Shown: positions 13,855 to 25,415 of the stretch, in pieces | Position numbering within the stretch: position 1 is the first letter of the stretch | Layout: each line of letters opens with the position of its first letter | Assembly (NCBI RefSeq): GCF_037975245.1 | Contig: NC_092568.1 | Span: 3,164,001-3,228,000, forward strand | DNA from: Apostichopus japonicus | Taxonomy: Eukaryota; Echinodermata; Holothuroidea; Aspidochirotida; Stichopodidae | Length of the DNA stretch: 64,000 nt | Direction of reading: 5' to 3' | The notes under the pieces: generated by a model | Database searches by the model: none | What the model saw: the letters and a program-made list of their open reading frames with translations, nothing else | Told to the model about the DNA's origin: nothing | Position numbers and translations under genes: made by a program

Positions 13855-15431
13855 TTGCACAAACAGTCTCAAAACACAAACCATCACAAAAAATAGTCTT
13901 ATAACTTGAATTAATACACAAACTGACACAAACACTAGCCTCATAACTTGAATTAAAACACAAACACTAGCCTTTAAACCTGAAGCAAAAACAAACCATC
14001 ACAAAAAATAGCCTTATAACTTGAATTAATACACAAACTGACACAAACACTAACTTGAATTAAAACACAAATCGTCTCAAACACTAGCCTTATAACTTGA
14101 ATTATACACAAACCACCAAAAACACTCTAGCCTTATAACTTGAATTAAAACACAAACCGTCTCAAACACTAGCCTTATAACTTCAATTATACACAAACCA
14201 TCTCAAACACTAGCCTTATACCTTTAATTAAAACACAAATCGTCTCAAACACTAGCCTTATAACTTGAATTAAAACACAAACCGTCACAAACACTAGCCT
14301 TATAACTTCAATTATACACAAACCATCACAAACACTAGCCTTATACCTTTAATTAAAACACAAATCGTCTCAAACACTAGCCTTATAACTTGAATTAAAA
14401 CACAAACCGTCACAAACACTAGCCTTATAACCTGAATTATACACAAACCGTCACAAACACTATCCTCATAACTTGAATTAAAACACAAACCGTCACAAAC
14501 ACTAGCCTTATAACTTGAATTAAAACACAAATCGTCTCAAACACTAGCCTTATAACTTGAATTAAAACACAAACCGTCACAAACACTAGCCTTATAACCT
14601 GAATTATACACAAACCGTCACAAACACTATCCTCATAACTTGAATTAAAACACAAACCGTCACAAACACTAGCCTTATAACTTCAATTATACACAAACCA
14701 TCTCAAACACTAGCCTTATACCTTTAATTAAAACACAAATCGTCTCAAACACTAGCCTTATAACTTGAATTAAAACACAAACCGTCACAAACACTAGCCT
14801 TATAACTTCAATTATACACAAACCATCACAAACACTAGCCTTATACCTTTAATTAAAACACAAATCGTCTCAAACACTAGCCTTATAACTTGAATTAAAA
14901 CACAAACCGTCACAAACACTAGCCTTATAACCTGAATTATACACAAACCGTCACAAACACTATCCTCATAACTTGAATTAAAACACAAACCGTCACAAAC
15001 ACTAGCCTTATAACCTGAATTATACACAAACCGTCACAAACACTATCCTCATAACTTGAATTAAAACACAAACCGTCACAAACACTAGCCTTATAACTTG
15101 AATTAAAACACAAACCGTCACAAACACTAGCCTTATAACCTGAATTATACACAAACCGTCACAAACACTATCCTCATAACTTGAATTAAAACACAAACCG
15201 TCACAAACACTAGCCTTATAACTTGAATTAAAACACAAACCGTCACAAACACTAGCCTTATAACTTGAATTAAAACACAAACCGTCACAAACACTAGCCT
15301 TATAACCTGAATTAAACACAAACCATCTGAAACACTAGCCTTATAACCTGCATTAAAACACAAACCGTCACAAACACTATCCTCATAACTTGAATTAAAA
15401 CACAAACCGTCACAAACACTAGCCATATAAC
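13855..15431. repeat. 41/42-bp minisatellite, about 37 units, with a 500-bp higher-order repeat
   Basis: The consensus unit is cacaaaccgtcacaaacact, agccttataacttgaattaa, aa. Variants ending ttata are 41 bp. Units on the left are diverged and partly truncated, while the right half is homogeneous. A 500-bp multi-unit block repeats almost perfectly: sequence from about 14170 to 14513 recurs at about 14670 to 15013. Minus-strand frames of 14-residue periods arise because 42 is a multiple of 3. Frame changes at 41-bp units argue against coding. Confidence 0.95.
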
Positions 15432-15960
15432 TGTGGAGATCATAACAAATAGAGATGAGGAATGCTTGTAGATCTATAAGAACACTTCAAACCCTGTGTA
15501 AGTCTGCATCATTATTTGGTAAATAGCTGACCAAGTACAACCATTGAAATTATTAAAAACAAGCTAACCAGCATACCAGCATGTACTACCAACTTATTAA
15601 CCAGCACACTCTGCCAGCATGCACACTACATATCAAGGACACTCTTATTTGTATTATGTATACTGTACGTACAAAAGTATATTAAACACTGTCCAAGCGA
15701 GAACTTGCCTCATCAGTTATGTAATTTGTCCAAAAGTCTGAATTTATACATGTTATAAATTAAGCTAAACCTTTATGTGTAAGGACAGAGAGTAAATATA
15801 AACACAGGATAAATTATTTACACAACTGGAACATCAACAAGTATATATTTACCTAATCAATGAATTTTGTGGAAGAAACTCTGAAAATCATTACAGTAAT
15901 TTTGTATTGTGATATCACATAATATACCAATGTTGCATACCTAAACTTTTCATTAAAGAA

Positions 15961-16022
15961 GTAGTAATAGTTGTAGTACTGGTAGTAGTAGTAGCAGTAG
16001 CAGTAGTAGTACTTAGTAGTAA
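15961..16022. repeat. GTA/GCA trinucleotide microsatellite
   Basis: The stretch is an interrupted run of gta and gca triplets (ggtagtagtagtagcagtag). Confidence 0.9.
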
Positions 16023-16128
16023 TAAAGGATTATAATGTGCACATATCCACTTGGCAGAGAGCTACAGACACAAACACACCCACAAAAATAGTCAAAGAAG
16101 TTAAGAAATGTCATGTAAAGTACTAAGC

Positions 16129-16378
16129 CTAAGGTTTTAGTTTCTTCTTAAATGAACTGATACTTGGAGGTAGCCTGACCTCAAGGGGTAATTCTTTCCA
16201 AATCGTGGAGCCACACTAACGAAAGATATCCCCCCGCCCACCATTTTGCATTTGCTTCTTTCAGGAGGGACAAATTCTTGGATCTTAGATTCTGAGTAGG
16301 ATTATACTTGTCCAGTATATTTTTGTGCTGTCTTAGATGTGGTACATGTTGCCTATGAATCCCAACATGCAACAACAC
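16129..16378 (-). pseudogene. C-terminal remnant of a non-LTR retrotransposon reverse-transcriptase frame
   Basis: On the minus strand 16129-16216 reads STIWKELPLEVRLPPSISSF then KKKLKP and a stop. This is the familiar last motif of many non-LTR retrotransposon ORF2 proteins (WNxLPxxxRxxxSxxxFKxxLK). The sequence upstream, in another frame, reads YNPTQNLRSKNLSLLKEA, similar to the (Y)NxRxKxxLxLP block that usually precedes it. An in-frame stop and a frame change separate the two parts, so this is a dead 5'-truncated fragment. The clade cannot be assigned. Confidence 0.55.
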
Positions 16379-16916
16379 CCAATTAGCTGTCTTTCCATAC
16401 GCACTTTATCCATCAGTTCAGTTGTACTTAAAACTGTGGATCTACCTGAATAAGTTTGTTTTTTACTGTAGGATCGGGTTACCAATATTACCCATAAATC
16501 TCATATGGCTGGTATCGGCATAGAAGCCCATACCTGTATACCACAGATACAGTTTCATCATGGTACATGACTCAGCAATACTTAAAGGACTAACATACCT
16601 CAATCTGATCTGCTTCCAATCCTATCCAAACTTGTGGAACCTTCTTAATCTTACATTCGCAGGTCTATCAACCAACAATCTTCCTTTTTCTTTTTTTCTT
16701 TAGATGGTTCATTTATAAGTCTGGAATTGTCTAGTTAGTGAAAGTAGACTTAATACATAGAAAGTTGCAATCATATTTTCCAGGGCATACCTTTTCTGAC
16801 AATCTTACAAATGTTCACAGGAACACAAGTTTTATGCCCTATCAGTCACGCAACGTATTTCTTAGGTTGGAACTGATCCATATCACCCATTCTGTTCTTG
16901 TATTTTTTTGGGATAG

Positions 16917-17028
16917 TTATAGAGGGCAGCGCAGTGGTTAAAAGGTTATTAGGACATTCTAGGCACGATAGAAAGTGGTGCTAAGGTTGTGAGGAGACAG
17001 GTAAGGGAGTAGCGAAGTAAATAAGAAA
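16917..17028 (+). mobile_element. DIRS-family terminal-repeat remnant beside the bHLH exon
   Basis: The string acattctaggcacgatagaa followed by ggtgctaaggttgtgaggag and acaggtaagggagtagcgaa is the family's outer terminal repeat. It ends about 20 bp from the donor of the bHLH exon, so this old insertion lies at the start of the following intron. Confidence 0.65.
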
Positions 17029-17048
17029 AACTGGTGCAAATAACTCAC

Positions 17049-17221
17049 CTCTCTGGGAATAGTTCTTCATCCGTAAAAAGCTTGTTGCTAACCTGATGAC
17101 TGAGCCTTTATCTAGCCTTGATGTCACATCATCTGGATAAGGTAGTATCTTCGACAACGCTGATATTTCTTCTGATTCTTTATCCCTACGCATTTTGGCA
17201 GCATGGCGAGATTTTTCTGCC
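17049..17221 (-). CDS. bHLH-PAS transcription factor, exon with the bHLH domain
   Basis: This 173-bp exon encodes 57 complete codons plus split codons at both ends, and covers a whole basic helix-loop-helix domain. The basic region reads AEKSRHAAKMRRDKESEEI, helix 1 is ISALSKILPYP, and the loop and helix 2 read DVTSRLDKGSVIRLATSFLR. KSRxAAxxRRxKE followed by LPxPxxVxxxLDKxSVIRL is the signature of class I bHLH-PAS factors (HIF, SIM, NPAS1/3, trachealess, with some AhR-like residues). These bind DNA as dimers with ARNT. Splice sites are clear: acceptor tttcctgtacag and donor GAGAG/gtgagt. The exon ends in a Gly split codon just after helix 2, where HIF/NPAS3 proteins also have a Gly and, from memory, an exon junction. 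It begins on the third base of a codon, matching the 3' phase of the exon at 36987-37081. Orthology within the superfamily cannot be fixed without the PAS domains, which I did not find. Confidence 0.9.
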
Positions 17222-19330
17222 CTGTACAGGAAACACATAACACACGCAATTTAATAATAATTTTTCTCGTAACAAGACATTTGAAGTAAACAGAATAAAC
17301 CTATAATTGATATTTACATTAGTTAGTCTTATGAACAATGCAGAAAAAAAATGCCTTGATCTTGGCAGGTCAACTCCAATACTTAGCAAATAACATTTTT
17401 ACACTGGTCAAACACAAGTTTGAAAACTAGAGCAACAATGGTGCAGTAGCTCAAACTATTCCAATTTGAGTTAATGCGAATATTGTTCCAGCGATAATGT
17501 ACACTCTAATATTGAATGAGTGATGTCACATGCATTCCAATGTTCTTAACATTAATTGGTACGACATGTGATCCTCTGGGTATGAGGAGATACACTTTGG
17601 AGGTTTTCACATAATGTCCTGTAGTGACCCCTAAATGACCGTTGGATTTCACTTCGATCGAAATAGTCCAACATCCTATGATTATTGTGTCCAAGTTTCA
17701 TAAAACTCAATGGAAGAATGAGCATACAAGACCACTTGACAGACTGTTTAAAGATTTCCAGGTTTTGACCTCTGATGACCTTAGATAACCTTGGATCCAA
17801 AATCCTTGTACACCCTGAAAGATGCACTACCCAAGAAACACTACCACACTATCAGCTACCACAAATCTGAAACCAGTGGTGACATGGGAAAGAGAACACT
17901 GGCTGGAAAAAAAGGATCTGAAGGAATCAAAGACCACTATTCATAATCAGTTCTTTGCATGTGTAGACACAATACCATGCTCCCGTTAAATAGCAATCAC
18001 TTTTGAGCATTTTGCCAACACAATATCAAACCATTCAAGAAAAGACATTTTGACTGTGCTTTATATATCTATAGAATACATTTACGTAAAGCTTAAATCA
18101 TTTTTCAACTCATTTCCCATCCATTAGATTACACTTTAGCAAAACATCAGTGGTCAAATTACATTCAATTCAGTGGAGCGAACATAATACAGCACTTTTT
18201 GATCTTGTTTCATTGTGTATTTCAATGGAAGCTTTTTGAATGTTTCTGGCTTCTGTCTGAATCACATTGGCTTCAAAGACTTCGTTGTTGAAGGTATTTG
18301 CCACTTATTTGTGACATACATTGGTCGGAAAGAATGGAATTAAGCCCAGATTTTCATTTGTCAGTGTGAAATGTCACAGAGTTGCCATTATCTTCTTGTT
18401 ATGGCAATTACCATCTATTGGCAGGAGTGTATAAATGTATTTTTTACCATTCTGACCCTATCAATTCTCCCTCATTGCATTATTTCTAGCTCATTTGTTG
18501 GTATACATCCAAAGTTTAGATGCTCAAATTGCCAAGACAGGTTTTCTTTCAGTGTTTATAAAGCCAATAAGCTGTAATGTCGCCAGCATACACCTTCTTT
18601 TATTCCAATTTTATTCTGCTTAGTGATTCGACCAACCTGCAGGAGCTTTATACCCCTTACCCCCCCCCCCCCCCTTGCCCCCCTACCCCCAACACAGACT
18701 GGCCAGCATAAAGAGTCTTACCAAAAAATCTTGATCAAATATGACCATTTGTTCTTGTTTTTCTTGCATATGTAGAGACAAATACAATTGAGTGTTGTAC
18801 ATTAATCATATTTGGTCTACATATAAAGTACAACAGCAGAGGTCAATTATCTATATCCATCAGTCTTAGTGGGCTTACCAATCAGAGCTGCCACCAAGGC
18901 TAAATAACTAATAAATGAGAACAATAATAACAGGGCAGGCTTTTATAATTGACTAAAAGTCAGTTTCCTCCTGATGACTTATGTGGTCAAGATTGATATG
19001 GATTATGAAGTGACCTCTGATAAATACTAAAGGTATAACTAATAGGTAGGAGGTAACATATGCAGCTCTTATCAACTCACCTCTCTACAGGAAGTGTTCA
19101 GCAGATAAACTAGATAGCAACATTCATCTTATGTAGTATTCTGGTTATATCTGTACCGACCAAAGTACAGTTTTTTCCCCTGGGTGAAGATTGTTGCCAC
19201 ACTAATTAGTGTAGTACTTGGTTAGTGTACTTGAAGCAAATGAAGCCTAAAAGCTTGCTGGTTAGGATATGTATGACAGCACCACCTACATGTTTTACCA
19301 GGCTTGATGAGATTGTAATGGATATATTTA

Positions 19331-19359
19331 GGAGACAGGTAAGAGAGGGATGAAATAAA
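19331..19359 (+). mobile_element. short DIRS-family end remnant
   Basis: The block ggagacaggtaagagaggga followed by tgaaataaa matches the family end. It lies immediately left of a TTAA MITE. Confidence 0.45.
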
Positions 19360-19367
19360 TGTTCAAC

Positions 19368-19620
19368 TTAAAGGTATGCTGTATTGGCCCCAAATATGCT
19401 AGATATTCAAATATGGTCACCTTTGGTCAAATTTCTTGAACTGTATTTGTAAGAACCTTCCAGGACATTTACCTCACTGGGACATTCAGTCATCTTGTGT
19501 GTTCCTTGAAAATGTCTGAGAACAATTTGGAGAGTGTAAAGATCTCCAGGAAAGTACTTTTTGAAAACTTCAAGCAATTATAGCATGATATAATTTAGGG
19601 CCTATACCGACTACCTTTAA
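19368..19620. mobile_element. 253-bp MITE with TTAA ends
   Basis: The left end TTAAAGGTATGCTGTATTGG and the reversed right end TTAAAGGTAGTCGGTATAGG form imperfect terminal inverted repeats. Both resemble the ends of the element at 23325-23671, so it is probably the same family. No frame is recognised. Confidence 0.6.
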
Positions 19621-22600
19621 AGGTAAATTAACTGAAGGATTTAAGTTCATCAGTACCACGTGTAAATGGTCAGTAATGTGCAAACTTCAGCAAGAAATAC
19701 CAACGCCAATTATCAAAGCTTTATACAATGTTCTACAAGACATCAGGAGGTTCAATTTAACACTTCTTAACTTTCTGCAAATAAGTTCTCTGATGGTCAG
19801 AAATCAGGAAAACACTTTTAAGAACTTATAGCAATTTTAGTCAGCTAACATTTGGTGATCATAAAGGTACAATGCCTCTGTCAACCAAACATACAGTCAT
19901 TCAATTAACAGCAATAGTTCAATCATCATTCTTATATAAACCTACCCTCAAATCTTCTATCAGTTTCAAGATTGGAAGTGGTTGTTGTGTTTTTTTATTT
20001 AACCATTACAAAGATAATCAAATACACCTGCAGTTGTAGGGTTTGTACTACAAGGCATTCAAGGCCATCAAATTGAAGCTAGCATTAATTATCAAGACAG
20101 ATGTTTCGTTTTTGAAGAAAAAAAAACAAGAGCATTTTGCAATTCAGTGATTACTATTACATCTACACTCCTTCTGCCTTTCATGACAAAGGAGATTTTG
20201 GGGTTTGATATTTTGGGTTTGATTTCCATCCATACCTCCCAACAGATACTTGGATAGTCTTGTTAAGATTCTTCTATAAACAGCCTAGTGTACCTTTCTT
20301 TTCACAAAGGTATTTTTCAGTATCTATTTGCTGTACAGCCTAGAGACCCCCCCCCCCCCAGCAATGCTTTCGATACTAGAGTCTTGCACATTTCTCCCAA
20401 GCTATCTTATGTTTTCTTCTGATTTTGGGAGATTTGCTTCGGAAAAGCGAAGAAGCCGATCAGGTTTGCCAATTGGGCCCACTTTCCCAAAATGTTTATT
20501 CAAGACCTGCCTCCCGCAGTGAACAATCACTTGGCTTTAGATTGGTTTGTACACTGCAAGACGGTCGCTAAATTGCTGTGGAAGAAACATGATCTCACAT
20601 GACCTGCAATTTCTTAACTTAAATATGAAATAAAGATTTTGAGGTTTTCATAAGTTCACGCCCCTCTTTGGAGAAATGTCCAAGACGTTTGTATCGGACG
20701 GATCCTCGGGCTTGTGAAATACAGTGGGCAAGCACATTCGTGATAGGCAGAAACGGTCTCTAAGGCATGTACAGTTTGCACACGAGAAAAAGAGTATTAC
20801 AAACAACTTCGCCAAGACTAATACTTGGATAGTACTTGATCAAATTCAGATCCTATTCTATTTTAATTTTCTTCTGCCCGCAAATGAAAGTCTGGAAACC
20901 ATGGAATTAACCAAGAAACTCTTGCATATATAGTGCTACCAACAAGCCAAAATACAAATTGGAAGTTTTCCAACCTTATTTGTAAGGGTAATACCCATGC
21001 ATGTATTTCCCATTAGCTAAAACATTCATACTTCCTTTGCATATCCTCCACAAAAAGAACAATTCCAATGGATATTTTCCAGAGAATTGAGGGTGTGGAT
21101 AATTGGGTGGTTTAACTGATATTTGGCTGATCATACTGTTGATACTTGGAAATGAACCTTGACAAGTGACACTGACTAGCTCACATTGTTATGGGATTTA
21201 AGTATCCAATAGTATTGCCAACTTCACCCACGTCAACACAAAAACCTTCTTTACAGTAGTTCAAATACAAACTTTCTGATCACCAACAAACTGCAATAAT
21301 GTCCATTTTGGAAATTTAAAAGTAAATGAGACACAGAAAACTGACTCAGAAATGATGAGGAAACTAGAATAGGATTTAAGCCAGTGACCTCAGGATTACA
21401 ACTGATCAAAACCTGCACTCTACTAAACTGATATACAGTGTATACCCATTAGTTCAGTGGTAGAGATCCATGTATATAGCTATACTACTATGTTGGAGTG
21501 CCAGTTCTAAGCCACAGTGTCTTGCAAATCAGGTAGCCAAGGATCACACCTCACAAATTCAAGTTTATTCATTTCTGTTAAATTTTCTTTGCTATTACGA
21601 TAATTTTCTTGCTTAAATCTTCACTTTACAGTTTACTCCATGAAACAAACAGGATGATGATGATAAAGAGGGTGAGAATAATTCCATGGCTAGATTCAAA
21701 CATGGTTGCCAGATCTTTTGTGGCGTAAGAGGCCAATTCGGTGGAAAAAAAAATTGCAAAATACAAATCTGCTGTTATTTTATAGTTAACACTGCACATG
21801 GGTAGGAATTGAGTGGGCCATTTGCAATTTGTTGCAATTGGTGTCTCTTAGCAAAAGATTCATTAAGGAGTGAAACATGGTAAAAAGTTCCAATGTTTTA
21901 CACACAACTCAGCCTATATGCAACCTCAGACTGAACAACATGAAATGGTTGAAATCAATTTTTAATTGCGGCAGTTTAAGTCTTCAGCTATTATTTCTCT
22001 CAAACTGGTAGGCAGTTAAAAAAAAAGGTGAAAAAAAATGCTGTTTGGGCAGGATCATTCATTTTCCTGGATCCAGCCAATGAAAGTTGAAAATACCAAT
22101 TTTATCATTTTCAGCATTAAAGATGCTAAATTGGCAACCATGGATTCAGAGTGTATCTTCAGCTGACAGTTATAGTTTCAATATTACGACAATACTAAAA
22201 TCCAGGCTGTGGATTACAGAATTTTAGCTAGTAGTCCGCAACAGAAGAACTGTATTTCGAAGGCCATGGCATTTGGCTGACCCTGCAGGGAGGTGTCATT
22301 TCTTTATCCAATTACCGCATCCACTTTTCTCCAGTGAGAGACAATGCACCAGGAACCATGTCAAAAAACACCCCCCATTATAACTGAGAGTGACACCTAA
22401 CTGGCCTTGAACCTTTTTCTTTTTGAAATACGTAGGTAAACTTTGATTGACAATAATATATGTGTAGACTACAGAAGTCATGCAGTGTGTTGGATCAATA
22501 CTTTCTGGCAATTTGATTGATCAGACAAACTACAGTATGTACTCCTAGTACATAGACTTGAGGGTGAATACTAGCACGCATCCAGTGCTCATATAGAAAC

Positions 22601-23324
22601 AAGGTTTATACCTTTAAGCATGTTATAAAGGGACTGGCCATTTACATAGAGTCACATCATTACCTATCCAGGAACTGTACATAAGTCAGAAAACAGTATT
22701 ATTATTTGATACTTTACTTTGAAGAACTACTTGGAAATATTGCCACCATAGAGTATCACACACACAGAGGCACAAATTTACTTTAAAATAATTACAACTA
22801 GTACAGTAGTAAAATAGTATAAAGTGAAGGGTACTAGAGACTAGAAAGCAGAACTATTTACTGTTAAGAATATTCACCATATCTATCATAATAAAAAAAT
22901 ACCTTCACTTAACGAAAGATAATTTACAAAATAAGAAATTGCAAAGAGACAGCAACAAAATAACACAATTTAATATATAACTTAGCTATGCAAAGCCTTA
23001 CATGATGGCATTGGCATGTGTATATATGCTACTACACCTTTACCCATACAGTAAGTGTAAAGAACTTTTACAGCAAAAATTTACATAACTTTAATGTCAC
23101 TGTTTGTGTTGGGAAGTACAGTATAACTAAGCAATTCCTGACTGACCCATTCTGACTGACCCATTCTGACAGAATTTGGACTGTATTCCTCAATCCAATG
23201 GTTTTCGCCTCTAGTTGGTTGCTCCTAATTATCATCAAGTTATGAACAATTTAGTTAAACACAGAAAATTTTGTGTATGAGTATGTTTTCCTATTCAGTT
23301 TTATGTTGCATCTGAGGTAATGAC

Positions 23325-23671
23325 TTAAAGATCTGCTTTATTGGCTCCAATTATAGCACGCTATAGCTAGGAAAGTTTTGTGATTATGCAATCGACCTGC
23401 CTCGGTCGTAAATCGACCTCAGGCTCTACAATAAGCCTGCATAGCTTCTTTGTGTAAACACTGTGTGGAAATATGTTCATGTCTACAGTGTAGTAGTTAA
23501 TCATACCTTGTTCATACAAAGACCCTCATACAAGAAAAAATATGTGGCAGGCGTTGCAGACTAATTGGTAAAAAGAGATCATTTTGCGACCAAGGCAGGT
23601 CGATTATGTAATCTCAAGAAACTTTTCCATGATAGCGTGCTATAGTTGGGGTGTATACAGCAGACCTTTAA
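23325..23671. mobile_element. 347-bp MITE with TTAA ends and TIRs of about 85 bp
   Basis: The left end reads TTAAAGATCTGCTTTATTGG and continues to ATAGCACGCTATAGC and AATCGACCTGCC. The right end, reversed, reads TTAAAGGTCTGCTGTATACA, then ATAGCACGCTATC and AATCGACCTGCC. The long imperfect terminal inverted repeats and TTAA at each boundary define the element. It has no coding capacity. Confidence 0.75.
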
Positions 23672-24760
23672 TGTTCTCTGTGGTAGAGTCCAGCCCCTTA
23701 AATGATGAGCCTCAAATGCCAAATGCAAAAAATGATCATTGCTCAAAAATTTAAAAGTGGTAAAGAAATACATCCTGGAGTGATAGAAGTACTTTCTAAC
23801 AGTAAATAACTTTGGTTAAGTCTTTATCTACATTTCCCTCTTGTTGTTAGAAATATATAAACATGGAAAGAATCAAAACATTCACATGTAGGCCTATATG
23901 TGTTTATCTTCTGTTGTAGCCCAAAACTGAGATTCACACGCCCCACTCCCCTCTCCCTGTATTTCAAGTTCAAGAGATTATGCAAACATAATTGTGCATT
24001 TCTTAAGGTTATCACATAAAATACATTCTTTCATGTTCATCTATTTTCTTCTGGATTCTCTGGTTACCAAAAGTTCAATGGAATAAAGAAAAGAAAATGA
24101 CAAACAAGGATAAACTTATTGACAGCAAAAGGCTCCTGACCCAATAAAGCAAGAAATTTATTGATGCATTAAAATGTCAAACAGTTCCTCCCTTGTTAGA
24201 TCTTTACTCCAATAATATGTTACTCCATATTCACCTCATCATAACCTCACTGGTAGACTCATATCTCATAACTCTCTTAATCTATTTCACCAAATACAAT
24301 ATGCAGTGAAAAATATACTGGAAGACAGTTAAAAAATAACAACCTCAATTCTGTATCCTCCATTGAAAGCGATGAAATAGACCATTAACAATGATACAAA
24401 ATTCAAAATATCCCAACAAATTAATTTTGTGGGTAATCAATTTGACACTCATTTCTAAAAGTAAGCTAAGCGGGCAGTAACCTTATTGGGCATGCTGTGA
24501 GGCTTGTTTCTTATTTCAAACATATAATTTTAATCAGAGTATGAAAGTTGAGAATGCACTCGCGAAATGGATGACATAGATCTAATTCTTAACAGTGCAT
24601 GACTAAATTGCAGGAGTATATTATAACTTGCAGATTAATTTATGATCAAAACATGAGGTACAGCATTAAACAAGAACATCTCTCAAATGGCATCCTTGAT
24701 CAAATTATATATTCATTATGGGCTAAAAAAAATTTAAAAAATTCAGATGGTATCACATGT

Positions 24761-25128
24761 TTAAAGGGTGTGAAGACTCGCGCAAAAAGAAATGTCTAAT
24801 GCCAGTAATCTGACCTAGTTTCGAATGAGGTGTAACAGAAGTGTTAGACACCACCATCGATCCCAGAAAATACACACACAGCTTGCTACCGTCGGTAATT
24901 AGACACTAGTGTACAGTCAGTACATACAGCTGCGGTCAATACCCACAGCACAGTGTATAAACGATACAGCGATGGACATCTCAGGTCCAGCTAAAGATAA
25001 CAAGGTATCATGTTTCATTACTGTCTGCATTTTGTAGCGACACGAACAAAATGTCACTTGCAAGCAACAGAAAGTTAACTTTTTCAGATAGCCGTACGAG
25101 GTTTGGGGCGAGTCTTCAATGCCTTTAA
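24761..25128. mobile_element. 368-bp MITE with TTAA ends, copy 1
   Basis: The ends read TTAAAGGGTGTGAAGACTCG and, inverted, TTAAAGGCATTGAAGACTCG, so terminal inverted repeats of about 20-27 bp begin at TTAA on both sides. The whole sequence recurs inverted at 41186-41549. There is no transposase; apparent frames inside are not shared with the second copy. TTAA ends fit piggyBac-type mobilisation by inference. Confidence 0.82.
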
Positions 25129-25415
25129 GACATGATATCAGACATTTCCAAACCAAGAGACAATAGACATTCCAAAACGAGGGGTGGGACCTAGTACCCA
25201 CCGGACCTCGCATCACCGCGCTACCAAATGACTCCAAATGACAAATGACACAAATGACCAAAGACACTTTTAATGGTAGAATGAGAAGGAGGGGCAGCGA
25301 CCGGGGGGTCCGATCATTGAGGGCGCACAGTGTTATTATTTTACCAGGACTTTATAGGCACCGTAGAACGGGGTGCTAAGGTTATGAGGAGACAGGTAAG
25401 CAAGGAGCGAAGTTA
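25129..25415 (-). mobile_element. DIRS-family remnant: recombinase C-terminus and terminal repeat
   Basis: On the minus strand 25150-25215 reads FGSAVMRGPVGTRSHPS, equivalent to FESAVMQGPAVPGPTP of the relic at 49989-50264. The segment 25273-25415 matches the family terminal repeat (gtagaatgagaagga, ggtgctaaggtt, gagacaggtaagcaaggagc). Most of the element between these parts is missing. It abuts a TTAA MITE on its left. Confidence 0.7.

Noticed and set aside
14312-15426. Minus-strand frames with a 14-residue repeat (VCDGLCFNSSYKA and similar)
   Set aside because: They are a by-product of a 42-bp tandem repeat; 41-bp units break the frame repeatedly and there is no start, signal or splice context common to them.
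8507-15431. CRISPR-like regular repeats
   Set aside because: The arrays are contiguous minisatellites without unique spacers, in a eukaryotic context.
1-17040. Search for PAS-A/PAS-B exons of the bHLH-PAS gene on the minus strand
   Set aside because: No block with PAS-type motifs and splice sites was recognised; the downstream exons are probably outside the window, though a short exon could have been missed by eye.
24917-25267. 116-codon minus-strand frame
   Set aside because: It spans a MITE and an unrelated DIRS remnant; the MITE part is not open in the second copy at 41186-41549.
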